From CAVYOE01 sp963770155 (GTDB lineage Bacteria > Actinomycetota > Thermoleophilia > Solirubrobacterales > 70-9): a stretch of 64,000 nt of DNA. The notes below the pieces were generated by a model. That model saw only the letters and a list, made by a program, of their open reading frames with translations, made no database searches and was not told where the DNA came from. The translations under genes were made by a program, and so were the position numbers. Shown here in pieces: positions 17,193 through 25,708 of the stretch (position 1 is the stretch's first letter; each line of letters starts with the position of its first letter). The stretch spans positions 558,001 through 622,000 of the forward strand of contig CAVYOE010000001.1 in assembly GCA_963770155.1 (NCBI GenBank). The letters run 5' to 3'.

Positions 17193-17810
17193 CTAGTCCC
17201 CTTCGCCGATCGCGAAGCGGGCGAAGCGGGCGATCCTCACGTTCTCGCCGGTTTTTGCCGCAACCTCGGTGCGCAGCTCCTCGATCGTCTTATCGCCGTG
17301 CTTGTCGGCGTTGAAGTGCTGTTGGGAGAGGAGCACCAGCTCCTTCTCCCACTTGCCGATCTGACCGGCGATCATCTTCTCGACCACCTCCGCCGGCTTG
17401 CCCTCCTCCTTGGCCTTTTCCTCGAGCACCTTGCGCTCGGCGTCGCGTTCGGCTTCGGGGATGTCTTCGACGGAGACGTACGCGGGTGCCATCGCCGCGA
17501 CGTGGATCGCAATCTCGCGGGCGAACTCGCGGAACTCCTCGTTGTTGGCGACGAAGTCCGTTTCGCACTGAAGCTCGAGCAGGACACCGACCTTGCCCGT
17601 GGCGTGGCTGTAGGAGGCGACGTAGCCCTCACCGGTGCCCCGTCCGCTGCGCTTCTCGGCCGAGGCGGCGCCCTTGACCCGAAGGATCTCCACTGCCTTG
17701 TCCATGTCGCCGTCGGCTTCGGCCAGCGCCGCCTTGCAGTCCATCATCGGGGCGCCGGTGCGCTCGCGCAGGGCCTTCACTTCGGAGGCATCGACCTTGG
17801 TCGGGCTCAC
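17193..17810 (-). CDS. tsf: translation elongation factor Ts
   Basis: 205 residues, the short form. The UBA-like N-terminus (VKALRERTGAPMMDCKAAL) and the EF-Ts signature (ELQCETDFVANNEEF) are intact. It exchanges GDP on EF-Tu. The start overlaps the rpsB stop by four bases. Confidence 0.96.
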   Translation of the reverse strand: MSPTKVDASEVKALRERTGAPMMDCKAALAEADGDMDKAVEILRVKGAASAEKRSGRGTGEGYVASYSHATGKVGVLLELQCETDFVANNEEFREFAREIAIHVAAMAPAYVSVEDIPEAERDAERKVLEEKAKEEGKPAEVVEKMIAGQIGKWEKELVLLSQQHFNADKHGDKTIEELRTEVAAKTGENVRIARFARFAIGEGD

Positions 17811-18763
17811 GACTGCTCTCCGCCCTCGGCCGGTTTCGCCGGCTCGGGCGCGGGAGCCCCGGCCGGTGCGGCCGTCGGCGTCGCCTGGGCGGGCTTCTGC
17901 TGCGCTTGCTGCTGCGCCTGCTTCTGGGCCTCGGCTTCGGCGGCCTTGCGCGCTTCCTCGGCCTTGGCTTCCTCCTCGGCCTCGCGACGCTTGCGCTCCT
18001 CCTCTTCGGCCTGGCGGCGCGCTTCCTCCTCCTGGCGCTTGCGCTCCTCTTCGGCGCGGCGCTTCTCCTCCTCCACCCTCCAGGCGGCGGCAGAGTCCTC
18101 GACCGCGGCGCCGATCGTCGAGATGACAAGGTCGCAGGAGCGGATCGCGTCGTCGTTGCCGGGGACGACGTGGTCGACCGGGGTCGGGTCGCAGTTGGTG
18201 TCGACCAGGCCGATGATGGTGGCGCCGAGCCGCTCGGCCTCATGCAGGGCGATCTCCTCGGTCTTCAGGTCGGTGATGAAGACGACATCGGGGATCCGCT
18301 GCATGTCGGCGACGCCGCCGAGGTTGAACTCGAGCTTCTTCAGCTCAGCCTCCATCGACATCCGCTCTTTCGTGGGGAGCAGGTCGAGCTGACCCTCCTG
18401 AACGAGGCCCCGGAGCTCATGCAGGCGCTTGATTCGGTCCTTGATCGTGTTGAAGTTGGTCAGCAGGCCGCCGAGCCAGCGCTTGTTCACGTACGGCATA
18501 TGGCACCGCTTCGCCCATTCCTCGACCGAGTCCTGGGCCTGCTTCTTGGTGCCGACGAAGAGGATGGTGCCGCCCTTGCGCGCGATCTCCGCAGCGGTGT
18601 CCTGAGCCTGCTTCAGCAGCTGCTCCGTCTGCAGCAGGTCGATGATGTGAATCCCGTCGCGCTCGCCATGGATGAAGCGGCGCATTCGCGGGTTCCAGCG
18701 GCGCGTCTGGTGGCCGAAATGGACGCCGGCCTCCAGAAGCTCCTTGATGCCTACTTCGGCCAT
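17807..18763 (-). CDS. rpsB: 30S ribosomal protein S2 with a long charged C-terminal extension
   Basis: 318 residues. The conserved core ends near residue 225 (FVGTKKQAQDSVEEWAKRC, WLGGLLTN, VVPGNDDAIRSCDL). About 90 extra residues follow: a Glu/Arg/Lys-rich stretch likely to form a single long helix or coiled coil, then an Ala/Pro/Gln-rich end. Such tails are known in some actinobacteria, but the role is not clear. A strong AAGGAG sits 6 bases before the ATG. This is the first gene of the rpsB-tsf-pyrH-frr-uppS-cdsA-dxr-rseP series; a promoter must lie in the 177 bases shared with the divergent gene, but no clear -35/-10 pair was seen. Confidence 0.95.
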   Translation of the reverse strand: MAEVGIKELLEAGVHFGHQTRRWNPRMRRFIHGERDGIHIIDLLQTEQLLKQAQDTAAEIARKGGTILFVGTKKQAQDSVEEWAKRCHMPYVNKRWLGGLLTNFNTIKDRIKRLHELRGLVQEGQLDLLPTKERMSMEAELKKLEFNLGGVADMQRIPDVVFITDLKTEEIALHEAERLGATIIGLVDTNCDPTPVDHVVPGNDDAIRSCDLVISTIGAAVEDSAAAWRVEEEKRRAEEERKRQEEEARRQAEEEERKRREAEEEAKAEEARKAAEAEAQKQAQQQAQQKPAQATPTAAPAGAPAPEPAKPAEGGEQS

Positions 18764-18940
18764 TCGAAGCTCCTTATTGCTTGGTTTTTACGCCGGATCA
18801 GCGCCTCGGGGACCCAGGTGTCCGGGCAGCGCCCCGTGCTCTCTGATCGGGATCGGGTACTGGATTACCGGGCAGTGTACGGAGTCGCTCTCGGCGCCGG
18901 AGCTGCGCGTCGGGCGCCGGAAAACTGGAACGATGGCCTG

Positions 18941-20152
18941 GTGGAATCCGGCGGGCGAGCGGTCGAGCAGACCGCGAATACAGTTGCGGAGATCCTCGAG
19001 CGGACGGCTGAGTTCTACTCGAGCGTGCTTTGGGACTCGGAGACCGGCAACTCGGTACGGACGCGGCTGGAACGAGCCGAGATCGACCCCGGCACCCTCC
19101 GTCGGTTCGGAGTGGGCTATGCGCCGGTCGATCCGCGTGAATACCTTGATCAGCTCGGGAGCTGGCGTTATTCGGCGCCGGATCTCCTGGAGGCGGGTGT
19201 GGTCACCCGTTCCGGCCGGCGTCACATCCACGCCCGCTTTCACTCGCGGATCATGTTTCCGGTCCGCGATCGTGCCGGAGCGCTTCGCGGCTTTGCGGGG
19301 TTGGCGACGCACCTCGGTCCGTCGTGGCCGTTGTGGCTGACCTCGCCGGAGCGCGGGCCGTTTGAGCGTGGCGCGGCGCTGTTCGGAATCGACCAGGCCG
19401 CCGCGGCGATCGCCGATGCGGGTCACGCCAAGGTCCTGAACGACTGCCTCGAGGTGCTCCGCCTGCAGGCCGTCGGAGAGAAGAATGCCGTCGCAACTTG
19501 TCAGAGCCCGCTCACCGCGGAACACCTTCGGATGATTGCGGCGGAGATTTCGGTTTCGCCCGACGAGCTCCGGGCTCTGCGGCTCGCCGGCGGCAAGGGA
19601 GCAAAGAGCATCACCCTGGTCGGCCTCGACGGGGAGCTGCAGGATGAGGTGCCGGAGCTCCGAAGCGCGCGAGCGGCCCCGGTGCCGGCGAAGCCGGCGG
19701 AGATGATCGTCAGCGAGAACCGCAATCCAGAGCCCGCGCCCGCAGAATGGGACCAGGCCGAGCCGCCAACGCCATGGCAGCGGGTAGTCCGCGTCCTGGC
19801 CGCCGGGCTCGTTGGAGTCGGTCTCCCGCTGCTTTGGCTCGCCCTGATCAAGCCCGGAAACGAGGCCGGCGGAGATCGCGGCGTCGCCTTTGGGCTTGTG
19901 GCGTTAGGCGTCGGCGCCAGCTTTGGTGTGTTGGCGTTGGTGGCCGCCCGGGTCTCGGCGCGGGCGCGTGCCCGTTCGGCCGAGCGGCGCATGCGTGCTC
20001 CCTACCTGCATGGCTCGACCGAGTGGCAGCCCCCTGCATGGACCTATCACCGGATCGAAGACCTGCTGATCGGGGCCGCGGTGGTCAGCATGGTCATCCT
20101 GTTCGCCCTGTTCATGACGATCGGCGGCTATACCGGCTGGAACACCGATTAG
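18941..20152 (+). CDS. membrane protein with a degenerate DnaG-type primase (Toprim) domain
   Basis: 403 residues from a GTG; another in-frame GTG at 18875 is possible. Residues ~15-115 match the core of bacterial primase (EFYSSVLWDS, LRRFGVGYAP, ARFHSRIMFPVRDRAGALRGF, LTSPERGPFERGAALFG), and ~residues 165-200 align with the TOPRIM start. Where primases have the VVEGYMD acidic motif there is VLNDCLE, and the downstream DxD pair is missing, so catalysis is unlikely. The zinc-binding N-terminus and helicase-binding C-terminus of DnaG are absent. Instead, three membrane segments follow (~285-310, ~320-345, ~375-400), with a cytoplasmic loop rich in Arg. Divergent to rpsB; overlaps rluD tail-to-tail by 4 bases. 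Function unknown; a sensor or membrane-tethered nucleic-acid-binding role is only a guess. Confidence 0.7.
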   Translation: MESGGRAVEQTANTVAEILERTAEFYSSVLWDSETGNSVRTRLERAEIDPGTLRRFGVGYAPVDPREYLDQLGSWRYSAPDLLEAGVVTRSGRRHIHARFHSRIMFPVRDRAGALRGFAGLATHLGPSWPLWLTSPERGPFERGAALFGIDQAAAAIADAGHAKVLNDCLEVLRLQAVGEKNAVATCQSPLTAEHLRMIAAEISVSPDELRALRLAGGKGAKSITLVGLDGELQDEVPELRSARAAPVPAKPAEMIVSENRNPEPAPAEWDQAEPPTPWQRVVRVLAAGLVGVGLPLLWLALIKPGNEAGGDRGVAFGLVALGVGASFGVLALVAARVSARARARSAERRMRAPYLHGSTEWQPPAWTYHRIEDLLIGAAVVSMVILFALFMTIGGYTGWNTD

Positions 20153-20820
20153 CGGGAAGCTCTCGACAGCTCGAGCGCAGATGCCAGATCCCGCGGCAGC
20201 TCCGAGCTGAACTCGAGCTGCTCGCCGGTGACCGGATGCCTGAAGGCGAGTCGGGTGCTGTGGAGGAACTGCCGGGCCAGGCCGTGGCGGCCCGCCTCTC
20301 CATAGCGGGGGTCACCGGCAACCGCGTGGCCGATCGCGGCGAAGTGGGCCCGGATCTGGTGGGTGCGGCCGGTCTCGAGCCGGGCAGCGACCAGGGTGTC
20401 GGCCGGGAGGGTCTCGAGCACCTCGAAGTGCGTGCGTGCTTCCCTCGAGCCCGAGCCGCGCACGGCCATCTGCGCCCGCTTGCGGCGGTGCCTTCCGAGG
20501 GGCGCGTCGATCGTTCCGGTGCGCGATTCGAGGTGGCCCTCGACCAGCGCGCGGTACTCGCGCTTGGCCTGGCGGCTGCGGATCTGCTCGGCCAGGGCGC
20601 GGTGGGCGTCGTCGGTCCTCGCCACGACCATCAGCCCGGAGGTGTCCTTGTCGAGGCGATGAACGATGCCGGGCCGCTCCGCCTCTCCCCCTCCAGCGGT
20701 TCCCTTCAGCAGATCGACCAGCGTCAGGCCTTCGTGCGACGGCGCCGGGTGCACAACCAGCCCCGCCGGCTTGTCGACGACGACGAAGGCGTCGTCGATG
20801 TGCACGAGCTGCGGCTTCAT
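20149..20820 (-). CDS. RluD-family 23S rRNA pseudouridine synthase
   Basis: 223 residues. The catalytic motif GIVHRLDKDTSGLMVVAR (Asp in HRLDKDTSG) and the C-terminal TGRTHQIRAHFAAIGH are intact. The N-terminal S4 RNA-binding domain usual in RluD is missing: the protein begins right at the catalytic domain (IDDAFVVVDKPAGL). An upstream in-frame extension exists but overlaps lspA and looks non-coding. The start overlaps the lspA stop by 4 bases. Lack of S4 makes the exact target site uncertain. Confidence 0.88.
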   Translation of the reverse strand: MKPQLVHIDDAFVVVDKPAGLVVHPAPSHEGLTLVDLLKGTAGGGEAERPGIVHRLDKDTSGLMVVARTDDAHRALAEQIRSRQAKREYRALVEGHLESRTGTIDAPLGRHRRKRAQMAVRGSGSREARTHFEVLETLPADTLVAARLETGRTHQIRAHFAAIGHAVAGDPRYGEAGRHGLARQFLHSTRLAFRHPVTGEQLEFSSELPRDLASALELSRASR

Positions 20821-21260
20821 TCGTCGCCGGGAAGCAGCACCAGACAGAGGACGCCGGCAACGATCGCGACATCCGCCAAATTGAACGTGGGCCACGCGGG
20901 CACGTCGATGAAGTCGATCACCGCGTCGATCCGGACCCGGTCGGCGAGGTTGCCGAGTGCGCCCCCGACCAGAAGCCCCGCCGAAATCCACACGCGAGGC
21001 CCGGACATCTCCCGTGCGCTGTAGGCGAGCAGCGCCAGCACCCCGATCAGCGCGACCACGGTCAGCCCGATCAGGAAGGGGCTGGCGTCTCCGAAGAGGC
21101 CGAAGGCGATCCCCTGGTTGCGGACGTTGACCAGCTCGAGGAACGGCAGCACCTCGACCTCTTCAGTGCGGTTGATCAGGGCCGAGACGGCCCCCTTCGA
21201 GGCCTGATCCACGGCGACTACCGCTCCGCACAGCGCCAGCGCGCGGGCGAGGGTGTTCAA
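20817..21260 (-). CDS. lspA: lipoprotein signal peptidase (signal peptidase II)
   Basis: 147 residues with four membrane segments. The catalytic aspartates are in GALGNLADR and in VIDFIDVPAWPTFN. It removes the signal peptide of lipidated prolipoproteins. Overlaps by 4 bases with both rluD-like (downstream) and yggT (upstream). Confidence 0.94.
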   Translation of the reverse strand: MNTLARALALCGAVVAVDQASKGAVSALINRTEEVEVLPFLELVNVRNQGIAFGLFGDASPFLIGLTVVALIGVLALLAYSAREMSGPRVWISAGLLVGGALGNLADRVRIDAVIDFIDVPAWPTFNLADVAIVAGVLCLVLLPGDE

Positions 21261-21565
21261 ATCGAGTCGATCGCGCCGACGATGATCGCTTGGGCGATCA
21301 ACAGGACGAACACCCCGATGATCGGGCTCAGGTCGAACATCCCGATCGGGCGGATGAAGCGGCGAAAGATGTTGAGGTAGGGATCGGCGACCTGCTCACA
21401 GAAGCCGGCGATCGCGCCCAGGATCGGATTGTCGGGCCGCCGCGGGAACCAGGAGAGCAGGATCCGGACGAAGATGATGATGATGAAGACGACGAACAGG
21501 TTGTTGACGTATTCGGCGACGTCGTGGTTGTCGATTGCGGCGATGGTGTTCATTTGACTCGCCAT
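21257..21565 (-). CDS. YggT family membrane protein
   Basis: 102 residues with two hydrophobic segments (NLFVVFIIIIFVRILLSWF and IIGVFVLLIAQAIIVGAI) separated by the characteristic DPYLNIFRRFIRPIG turn. The family accompanies sepF in the division gene cluster of many Gram-positive bacteria. The start at 21565 (MASQM) or 21553 (MNTIAA) are both possible; the proC stop lies 6 bases before the first. Confidence 0.88.
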   Translation of the reverse strand: MASQMNTIAAIDNHDVAEYVNNLFVVFIIIIFVRILLSWFPRRPDNPILGAIAGFCEQVADPYLNIFRRFIRPIGMFDLSPIIGVFVLLIAQAIIVGAIDSI

Positions 21566-21570
21566 CGGGC

Positions 21571-22341
21571 TCACTGGCCGCGCATCTTCTCCAAGGAGGC
21601 TTCGACGGCCTTGTCGAGCGCTTCCGCGAACGAGGCCTCCTCGAGCACCTCGAGCCCCCTTTCCGTGATTCCGCCGGGAGAGGCGACCGCGGCACGGACG
21701 GCGGCTGGATCGCGTTGGCGCATCAGGGCGCCGGTGCCGGCGATCGTCTCGACCACCATGCGACGCGCCGTCGGCTCGGGTATCCCGTTGCGGGTGGCGG
21801 CCGCCAGCAGGGTCTCGCACACGAGAGCGACGTAGGCGGGCGCGCAGCTCATCACTGCGGTGGCGGTGTCGATCTGCTCTTCGGGAGTCTCGAGTGCGGT
21901 CCCCAGGGCTCCGAGCAGCTCCGCGACATTGCTGCGAAAGTCCTGATCGGTGCCCTCGGAGAAGCTGTAGCAGAGGACCCCCTGGCGAGCCTCGGCCGCG
22001 ATATTGGGGATCACCCGTGTGATCGGTCGCCGGGGCAGCGCTTCGGTGAGCGTCGCCAGCGACGTTGCGCCAAGGATCGAGATCACGGGTACCTCCGCTC
22101 CTTCGAGTTCCTCAGCCACCTCGGGCAGGCTGGCCGGCTTCATCGCCAAGACGAGAAGCTCGGAGTGGTCGGCGAGAGCTTCGTTGTCCTCGGCGACGTC
22201 GGCGTCGAGCTCGTCGGCGAGGTCCTCGGCCCGTTCCTCGTCGGCGTCGCTGAAGATCAACTCCACGGCGACGTCCGCGGCAGTCCAGCCGCGGGCCATC
22301 GCGGCGGCCATGCTGCCGGCACCGACAAACCCGATCTTCAT
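21571..22341 (-). CDS. proC: pyrroline-5-carboxylate reductase
   Basis: 256 residues. The N-terminal NAD(P)-binding motif is GFVGAGSMAAAMARG. A conserved proC C-terminal segment is readable as SPGGITERGLEVLEE followed by DKAVEASLEK. It carries out the last step of proline synthesis. The insertion of proC between sepF and yggT is a known arrangement in actinobacterial and firmicute division clusters. Confidence 0.94.
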   Translation of the reverse strand: MKIGFVGAGSMAAAMARGWTAADVAVELIFSDADEERAEDLADELDADVAEDNEALADHSELLVLAMKPASLPEVAEELEGAEVPVISILGATSLATLTEALPRRPITRVIPNIAAEARQGVLCYSFSEGTDQDFRSNVAELLGALGTALETPEEQIDTATAVMSCAPAYVALVCETLLAAATRNGIPEPTARRMVVETIAGTGALMRQRDPAAVRAAVASPGGITERGLEVLEEASFAEALDKAVEASLEKMRGQ

Positions 22342-22368
22342 GGGAGAAAGACTATGCGGCGGGGCCGG

Positions 22369-22977
22369 CTAGCTCTGGTTGAAGAAGCCGCCACGCTCGA
22401 GCACCCGTTCGGCCTCGGCGGCCGAAACTTGCACATTGGGCGGCGTCAGGAGAAAAGTCTGGTCGGCGATCTTCTGCATGCCCCCGCCGAGCGCGTACGT
22501 GAGCCCCGAGCAGAAATCGATCAGCCGGCGGCTGAGTTCATGGTCGGTGTCCTGGAGGTTGAGGATCACGGGTCGCGCGTTCTTGAACTCATCGGCGACC
22601 TGCTGGGCGTCGTTGAAGCTGCGCGGCGCGACCAGCTTCATCTGCACGTCGGCGCCGCCGTTGCCTCCGGCGCCTACGGGCGCGAGGTCGGGCCCGCCCC
22701 GACGCCGTGGGGCCGGCTCGTCGTCGCCGAAGATGTCGTCGATGTCGTCTCCACCGCGCGGAGCGGGGGACGGTGCCGGCGTCGGCGGCGGCGTTGCGTC
22801 GCGGCCGCGGCGGCGCATCGGGGTCACCCGCGAGCGGCCGGTGTCGCGGCGCGCATCGTCGGCGACGGTCTCGGGGCCGAGGTCGTGCTCGTCGGTGTAC
22901 TCCCCTTCTTCGATGTAGTCGCCGTCAACGAGTCCGAAGTACTCGAGGGCGCGCTTCCATGTATCGCCTAAGGCCAT
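22369..22977 (-). CDS. sepF: cell division protein SepF
   Basis: 202 residues. The C-terminal domain (VAPRSFNDAQQVADEF, RPVILNLQD, RRLIDFCSGLTYALGG, FLLTPPNVQVS) is the SepF fold that bundles FtsZ filaments; the N-terminal helix (MALGDTWKRALEYFGL) is the membrane anchor. A Pro/Arg-rich acidic linker of ~80 residues joins them. FtsZ itself is not in this window. Confidence 0.95.
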   Translation of the reverse strand: MALGDTWKRALEYFGLVDGDYIEEGEYTDEHDLGPETVADDARRDTGRSRVTPMRRRGRDATPPPTPAPSPAPRGGDDIDDIFGDDEPAPRRRGGPDLAPVGAGGNGGADVQMKLVAPRSFNDAQQVADEFKNARPVILNLQDTDHELSRRLIDFCSGLTYALGGGMQKIADQTFLLTPPNVQVSAAEAERVLERGGFFNQS

Positions 22978-23074
22978 CTCTCCGTGAGTTTCGGCTCCTC
23001 GTGCCGGATTCCTGCGTGAATCCGTGCCCGGTTGCGGTTTCAGCTGTACTGATTATGCCTGCTGAAGGCCGGTT

Positions 23075-23716
23075 TCACGCATAAAGCGTGGTTCCGAGGC
23101 GCACAATCGTCGCCCCCTCCTCCACGGCCACCCGGTAATCCTGGCTGGTGCCCATCGAGAGGCGTTCGAGACCGTGCTCGGTGGCAAGCTCGGCGAGCCG
23201 GGCGAAGTGCGGCCGCGACGCCTCCGGGTCCTCGCCAGCATCCAGGCTGGGAGGCATCGTCATCAGCCCCGAAACCTTCACCGGGCAGCGTTCGATGAAG
23301 TCGCCGAGGCCGGCGGGGTCGATTCCCGCCTTGCTCTCCTCGCCGGCGACGTTGACCTCGACAAGGACCTCGGTCTCGGGCTTACCGTGCTTCTCCAGTT
23401 GCGCGAGCGCCGAATCGCTCGCGAGCGAATGGATCAGCCGCACCAGCCCGACCAGGTTGCGGACCTTGCGGCTCTGCAGGTTGCCGATGAAGTCCCACTC
23501 GAAGCTGCCCCCCCAACGCGCCTGCTTTGCCTCGAGGTCATCGAGCCGGTTCTCCCCGACGAGCTCGACGCCGGCTTCGGCCAGGGCTCCCATCTCCTCG
23601 ACCGGCACGTACTTGGTCGCGGCGAGCAGCTCGACCTCGGTGCCGACCTCGTCGCGGACGCGTTCGAGGTTGGAGCGGATCCTCTCGGGGTCCAGGCCGG
23701 TTATCTGGCCCGGCAT
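23075..23716 (-). CDS. YggS/PLPBP family pyridoxal phosphate homeostasis protein
   Basis: 213 residues. PLP-binding lysine is in LLAATKYVP; GENRLDDLEAK, WDFIGNLQSRK, and the C-terminal GLERLSMGTSQDYRVAVEEG are the family signature. The family controls free PLP levels and vitamin B6/amino-acid balance. Start overlaps the pgeF stop by 1 base. Part of the pgeF-yggS-sepF group. Confidence 0.93.
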   Translation of the reverse strand: MPGQITGLDPERIRSNLERVRDEVGTEVELLAATKYVPVEEMGALAEAGVELVGENRLDDLEAKQARWGGSFEWDFIGNLQSRKVRNLVGLVRLIHSLASDSALAQLEKHGKPETEVLVEVNVAGEESKAGIDPAGLGDFIERCPVKVSGLMTMPPSLDAGEDPEASRPHFARLAELATEHGLERLSMGTSQDYRVAVEEGATIVRLGTTLYA

Positions 23717-24468
23717 CAGGCCTCCAGCCAGACCAGGCCGCCCTGGCGCCCGGTGCGCCCGCGGTCGCGTCGATGGGAGAAAAAAAGCTCCGGATTACAG
23801 CTGGTGCAGAGATCGGTGGAGCTGACGTCCTTCACACCCAGCCGCTCGAGCTGGGAGCACGCAACCCCGTTCAGGTCAAGCATGTGGCCGCTGGCGACGC
23901 CGTTCAAGTCTTCGAACCGGTCGAGCACCTCGTCCCCGACCTCGTAACAGCAGGGGCCGATCCCGGGGCCGATTGCGGCGGCCCTGGCCTTGACGGCGGT
24001 TACCGCGCGCTCGAGAACGCCGCCGGCAAGACCGCGCCAGCCGCAGTGGGCCATCGCGACCCCGCTATCCCCGGCGAGCGCCACGGGCAGGCAATCGGCG
24101 ACCTGGACCAGAGGCGCGAGTCCTGTGGCGGCGGTGGCCTGCGCGTCCGCGTCGGTGGCGGGAAGCATCTCCGCGAACGGGCTTGGATCCTGAGCCTGCT
24201 CGTGCCAGGCCAGCTCGGCGCCGTGGACCTGATGCCCGATCAGGATCGAAGCCGGATCGAGCCCGAGCGCGGCCGACAGCCTGCCACGGTTCTCGCGCAC
24301 ACGGCCCGCCTCGTCCTCGGTCCGCATCCCCAGGTTGAGGCTCTCGAACGGGCCCTCGCTGGCGCCGCCGAGTCTGGCCGTGAACGCGGCGGTGGCGCCG
24401 GGCAGCGGGGCCTCGAGCCAGCGGACTCCCTCTTGCTCTCGCCATTCCATCGGCGTCAGGGTAGTCAC
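23716..24468 (-). CDS. pgeF: peptidoglycan editing factor PgeF (YfiH, multicopper polyphenol oxidase-like)
   Basis: 250 residues. Zinc site residues are seen in HQVHGAELAW, MAHCGWRGLAGG, and GPGIGPCCYEVGDEV. E. coli YfiH removes L-Ser misincorporated in peptidoglycan precursors; other members act on purine nucleosides. The start is GTG at 24468; a downstream ATG (MEWREQEG) is possible. Upstream lies a short G/C-rich spacer with repeated GGGTCAGGG-like units on the plus strand. Confidence 0.9.
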   Translation of the reverse strand: MTTLTPMEWREQEGVRWLEAPLPGATAAFTARLGGASEGPFESLNLGMRTEDEAGRVRENRGRLSAALGLDPASILIGHQVHGAELAWHEQAQDPSPFAEMLPATDADAQATAATGLAPLVQVADCLPVALAGDSGVAMAHCGWRGLAGGVLERAVTAVKARAAAIGPGIGPCCYEVGDEVLDRFEDLNGVASGHMLDLNGVACSQLERLGVKDVSSTDLCTSCNPELFFSHRRDRGRTGRQGGLVWLEA

Positions 24469-24528
24469 GGGGGCAGGTGGGTCGGGGAGAACTGGGTCAG
24501 GGACAGGCGGGTCAGGGGTGCAGGTGAG

Positions 24529-25674
24529 TCACCGGGGCCGGCGGGCGGCCTCGAGCGCCCGCTCCAGCTCGGCCTTTTGCCCGGAAAGCTCGCCGTCGAG
24601 CTTGGCGTCGAGCGCCGCTTCCAGACCGCGGCCGACCGCGGGCCCTTCCGGAATTCCTGCCTCGATCAGGTCGGCGCCGTCGATCTCGAGCGCCACTTCG
24701 CGGATGTCGCCGACCCATTGATCGAGCCAGTCGGCCCCCATCACCCGGGCCGCTGCCGCCACCGCCGGTGACCCCGCGCCCCCGGCGCGGACCAGGCGGG
24801 CGATCTCCGAGCGCTTGGAGGGGCGCTCCAGCGCCAGCCGGCCGGCCACGGTTCCCTCGCCCGCCGCAAGCAGGGTGAGGACAGCCTCGGTGCGGTCGGC
24901 AAATCCGGCCCAGGGAGGCGCGGCCAGCAATCTGCTCAGCGGCTCGACCAGCGCCACGCGGTCATCGGCCAACTCGAGCAACCCCCATTCGGCCGCAAGC
25001 TCGAGCGCGCGGGCGGCGCTGTCCTCCGCTGCGATTCGCCGCAACTCCGCCTCGACTCGCGCCGCGGAAACGGTGCCGAGATCTGTCTCGGGAACGAGCG
25101 CCGCTGTACGCGGCTCCAGTTCGAACCCGAGTCGAGCCGCATAGCGCGCAGCGCGCAGCGCGCGGGTCGGGTCGTCTTTGAACGACTCCGGATGAAGAAC
25201 CCGGATCTGGCCGGCGCGCAAGTCGTCGAGGCCGGCATGTGGATCGAACAGCCGAGCCTTGCCGGTCAGAGGGACCGCCATCGCGTTGATGGTGAAGTCG
25301 CGGCGCCGCAGGTCGTCGGCGATCGGCGCCGGGTCGACCTTGGGCAGTGCCCCCGGGCGTTCATAGATCTCGGTGCGCGAGGTCGCCAGATCGACGCGGA
25401 GCCCGTCGACCTCAACGGTCGCCGTGGCAAAACGCTCGTGCTCGGTCAGCTCGCCGGTCTCCCCGCCGAGCCGGCGCGCCAGCTCGCTGACATTCCCCTC
25501 GACTACGACGTCGAGGTCCGGGTGCTCGTGGCCCAGCAGGAGGTCTCGGACCGCCCCTCCGACCAGGTAGCTCATCGTGTCCGGACCGGCGGCCTCGCGC
25601 AGGCGCGCGATCTCAGGGAGCGCGTCGACCTGCTCGGGGAGGCGCTCGGGATCGATGTCGGTGCGTGGCTTCAT
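24529..25674 (-). CDS. CCA tRNA nucleotidyltransferase/poly(A) polymerase family protein
   Basis: 381 residues. The nucleotidyltransferase head domain is clear: YLVGGAVRDLLLGHEHPDLDVVV (GG-x-VRD and the DxD metal ligands) and RRRDFTINAMAVPL. FDPHAGLDDLRAGQIRVLHPESFKDDPTRALRAARYAARLGF is the conserved B/C region. The C-terminal helical part is reduced and no HD domain is visible. Most likely adds CCA to tRNA 3' ends; a separate CC- or A-adding specificity cannot be excluded. It opens the pgeF-sepF series. Confidence 0.85.
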   Translation of the reverse strand: MKPRTDIDPERLPEQVDALPEIARLREAAGPDTMSYLVGGAVRDLLLGHEHPDLDVVVEGNVSELARRLGGETGELTEHERFATATVEVDGLRVDLATSRTEIYERPGALPKVDPAPIADDLRRRDFTINAMAVPLTGKARLFDPHAGLDDLRAGQIRVLHPESFKDDPTRALRAARYAARLGFELEPRTAALVPETDLGTVSAARVEAELRRIAAEDSAARALELAAEWGLLELADDRVALVEPLSRLLAAPPWAGFADRTEAVLTLLAAGEGTVAGRLALERPSKRSEIARLVRAGGAGSPAVAAAARVMGADWLDQWVGDIREVALEIDGADLIEAGIPEGPAVGRGLEAALDAKLDGELSGQKAELERALEAARRPR

Positions 25675-25708
25675 TTGTCGCTCTCTTCCCTACGATGCCC
25701 CATCCCCG

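Noticed and set aside
24469..24528. GGGTCAGGG-like repeats between pgeF and cca as a regulatory array
   Set aside because: Only a few imperfect units in very GC-rich sequence; could be untranslated drift or an alternative pgeF N-terminus.
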